In this document: positions 5,331 to 5,339 of the stretch, piece by piece | Layout of the letters: each line of letters begins with the position of its first letter | Numbering within the stretch: the stretch's first letter is position 1 | Assembly: GCA_964387935.1 (NCBI GenBank) | Contig: CAYLZN010000367.1 | Coordinates: 1 to 5,339 of the forward strand | Direction: 5' to 3' | Length of the DNA stretch: 5,339 bases | From: CAYLZN01 sp964387935 | GTDB lineage: Bacteria; Acidobacteriota; Vicinamibacteria; Vicinamibacterales; JAFNAJ01 | Made by a program: the position numbers and the translations under genes | The notes under the pieces: generated by a model | Database searches by the model: none | The model's input: the letters and a program-made list of their open reading frames with translations, nothing else | Told to the model about the DNA's origin: nothing

Positions 5331-5339
5331 GACCCCGCT

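Overview
This 5.3 kb, GC-rich window most likely comes from an Acidobacteriota chromosome. The strongest lead is a von Willebrand factor A protein of the type expanded in that phylum (the 'VWFA-related Acidobacterial domain' family). The bacterial-type inositol-3-phosphate synthase and the methyltransferase style also fit, and class Vicinamibacteria is a reasonable guess. No marker gene fixes the taxonomy. No RNA gene, CRISPR array, transposase or phage gene is visible.

Layout. Positions 1-1018 (minus strand) hold the first 339 residues of inositol-3-phosphate synthase (ino1), which runs off the left edge. It is divergent from a small class I SAM-dependent methyltransferase-like gene (1038-1589, plus strand), with only 19 bp between the two start codons. 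After the methyltransferase stop there is a perfect 11-bp GC-only hairpin overlapping the stop codon and an 18-bp direct repeat. About 160 bp of apparently non-coding sequence follows.

Positions 1790-4704 (plus strand) form a compact three-gene unit with gaps of 9 and 2 bp. Gene 1 is a TonB-family protein with an N-terminal helix-turn-helix-like domain, one membrane segment, Pro/Gly-rich linkers and a TonB C-terminal domain. Gene 2 is a protein with two membrane segments and a C-terminal beta-rich domain. Gene 3 is an exported VWA protein with an intact metal-binding (MIDAS) site. The last gene, on the minus strand (4725-5330), converges on this unit with a 20-bp gap. It encodes a GNAT acetyltransferase with an N-terminal four-cysteine zinc-ribbon-like segment.

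How they may work together. Ino1 makes inositol phosphate, probably for inositol lipids or soluble inositol compounds; the partner genes would lie beyond the left edge. The three-gene unit looks like a cell-envelope module: a TonB-type energy or force transducer, a membrane-anchored domain likely facing the periplasm, and an exported protein-binding VWA. No ExbB/ExbD or TonB-dependent receptor lies in the window, so the partners are unknown. The most notable item is the fusion of a DNA-binding-type helix-turn-helix to a TonB protein. It could place a DNA-binding or protein-docking domain in the cytoplasm opposite a periplasmic TonB domain.

The long open frames antisense to the three-gene unit are artefacts of high GC and were not annotated.
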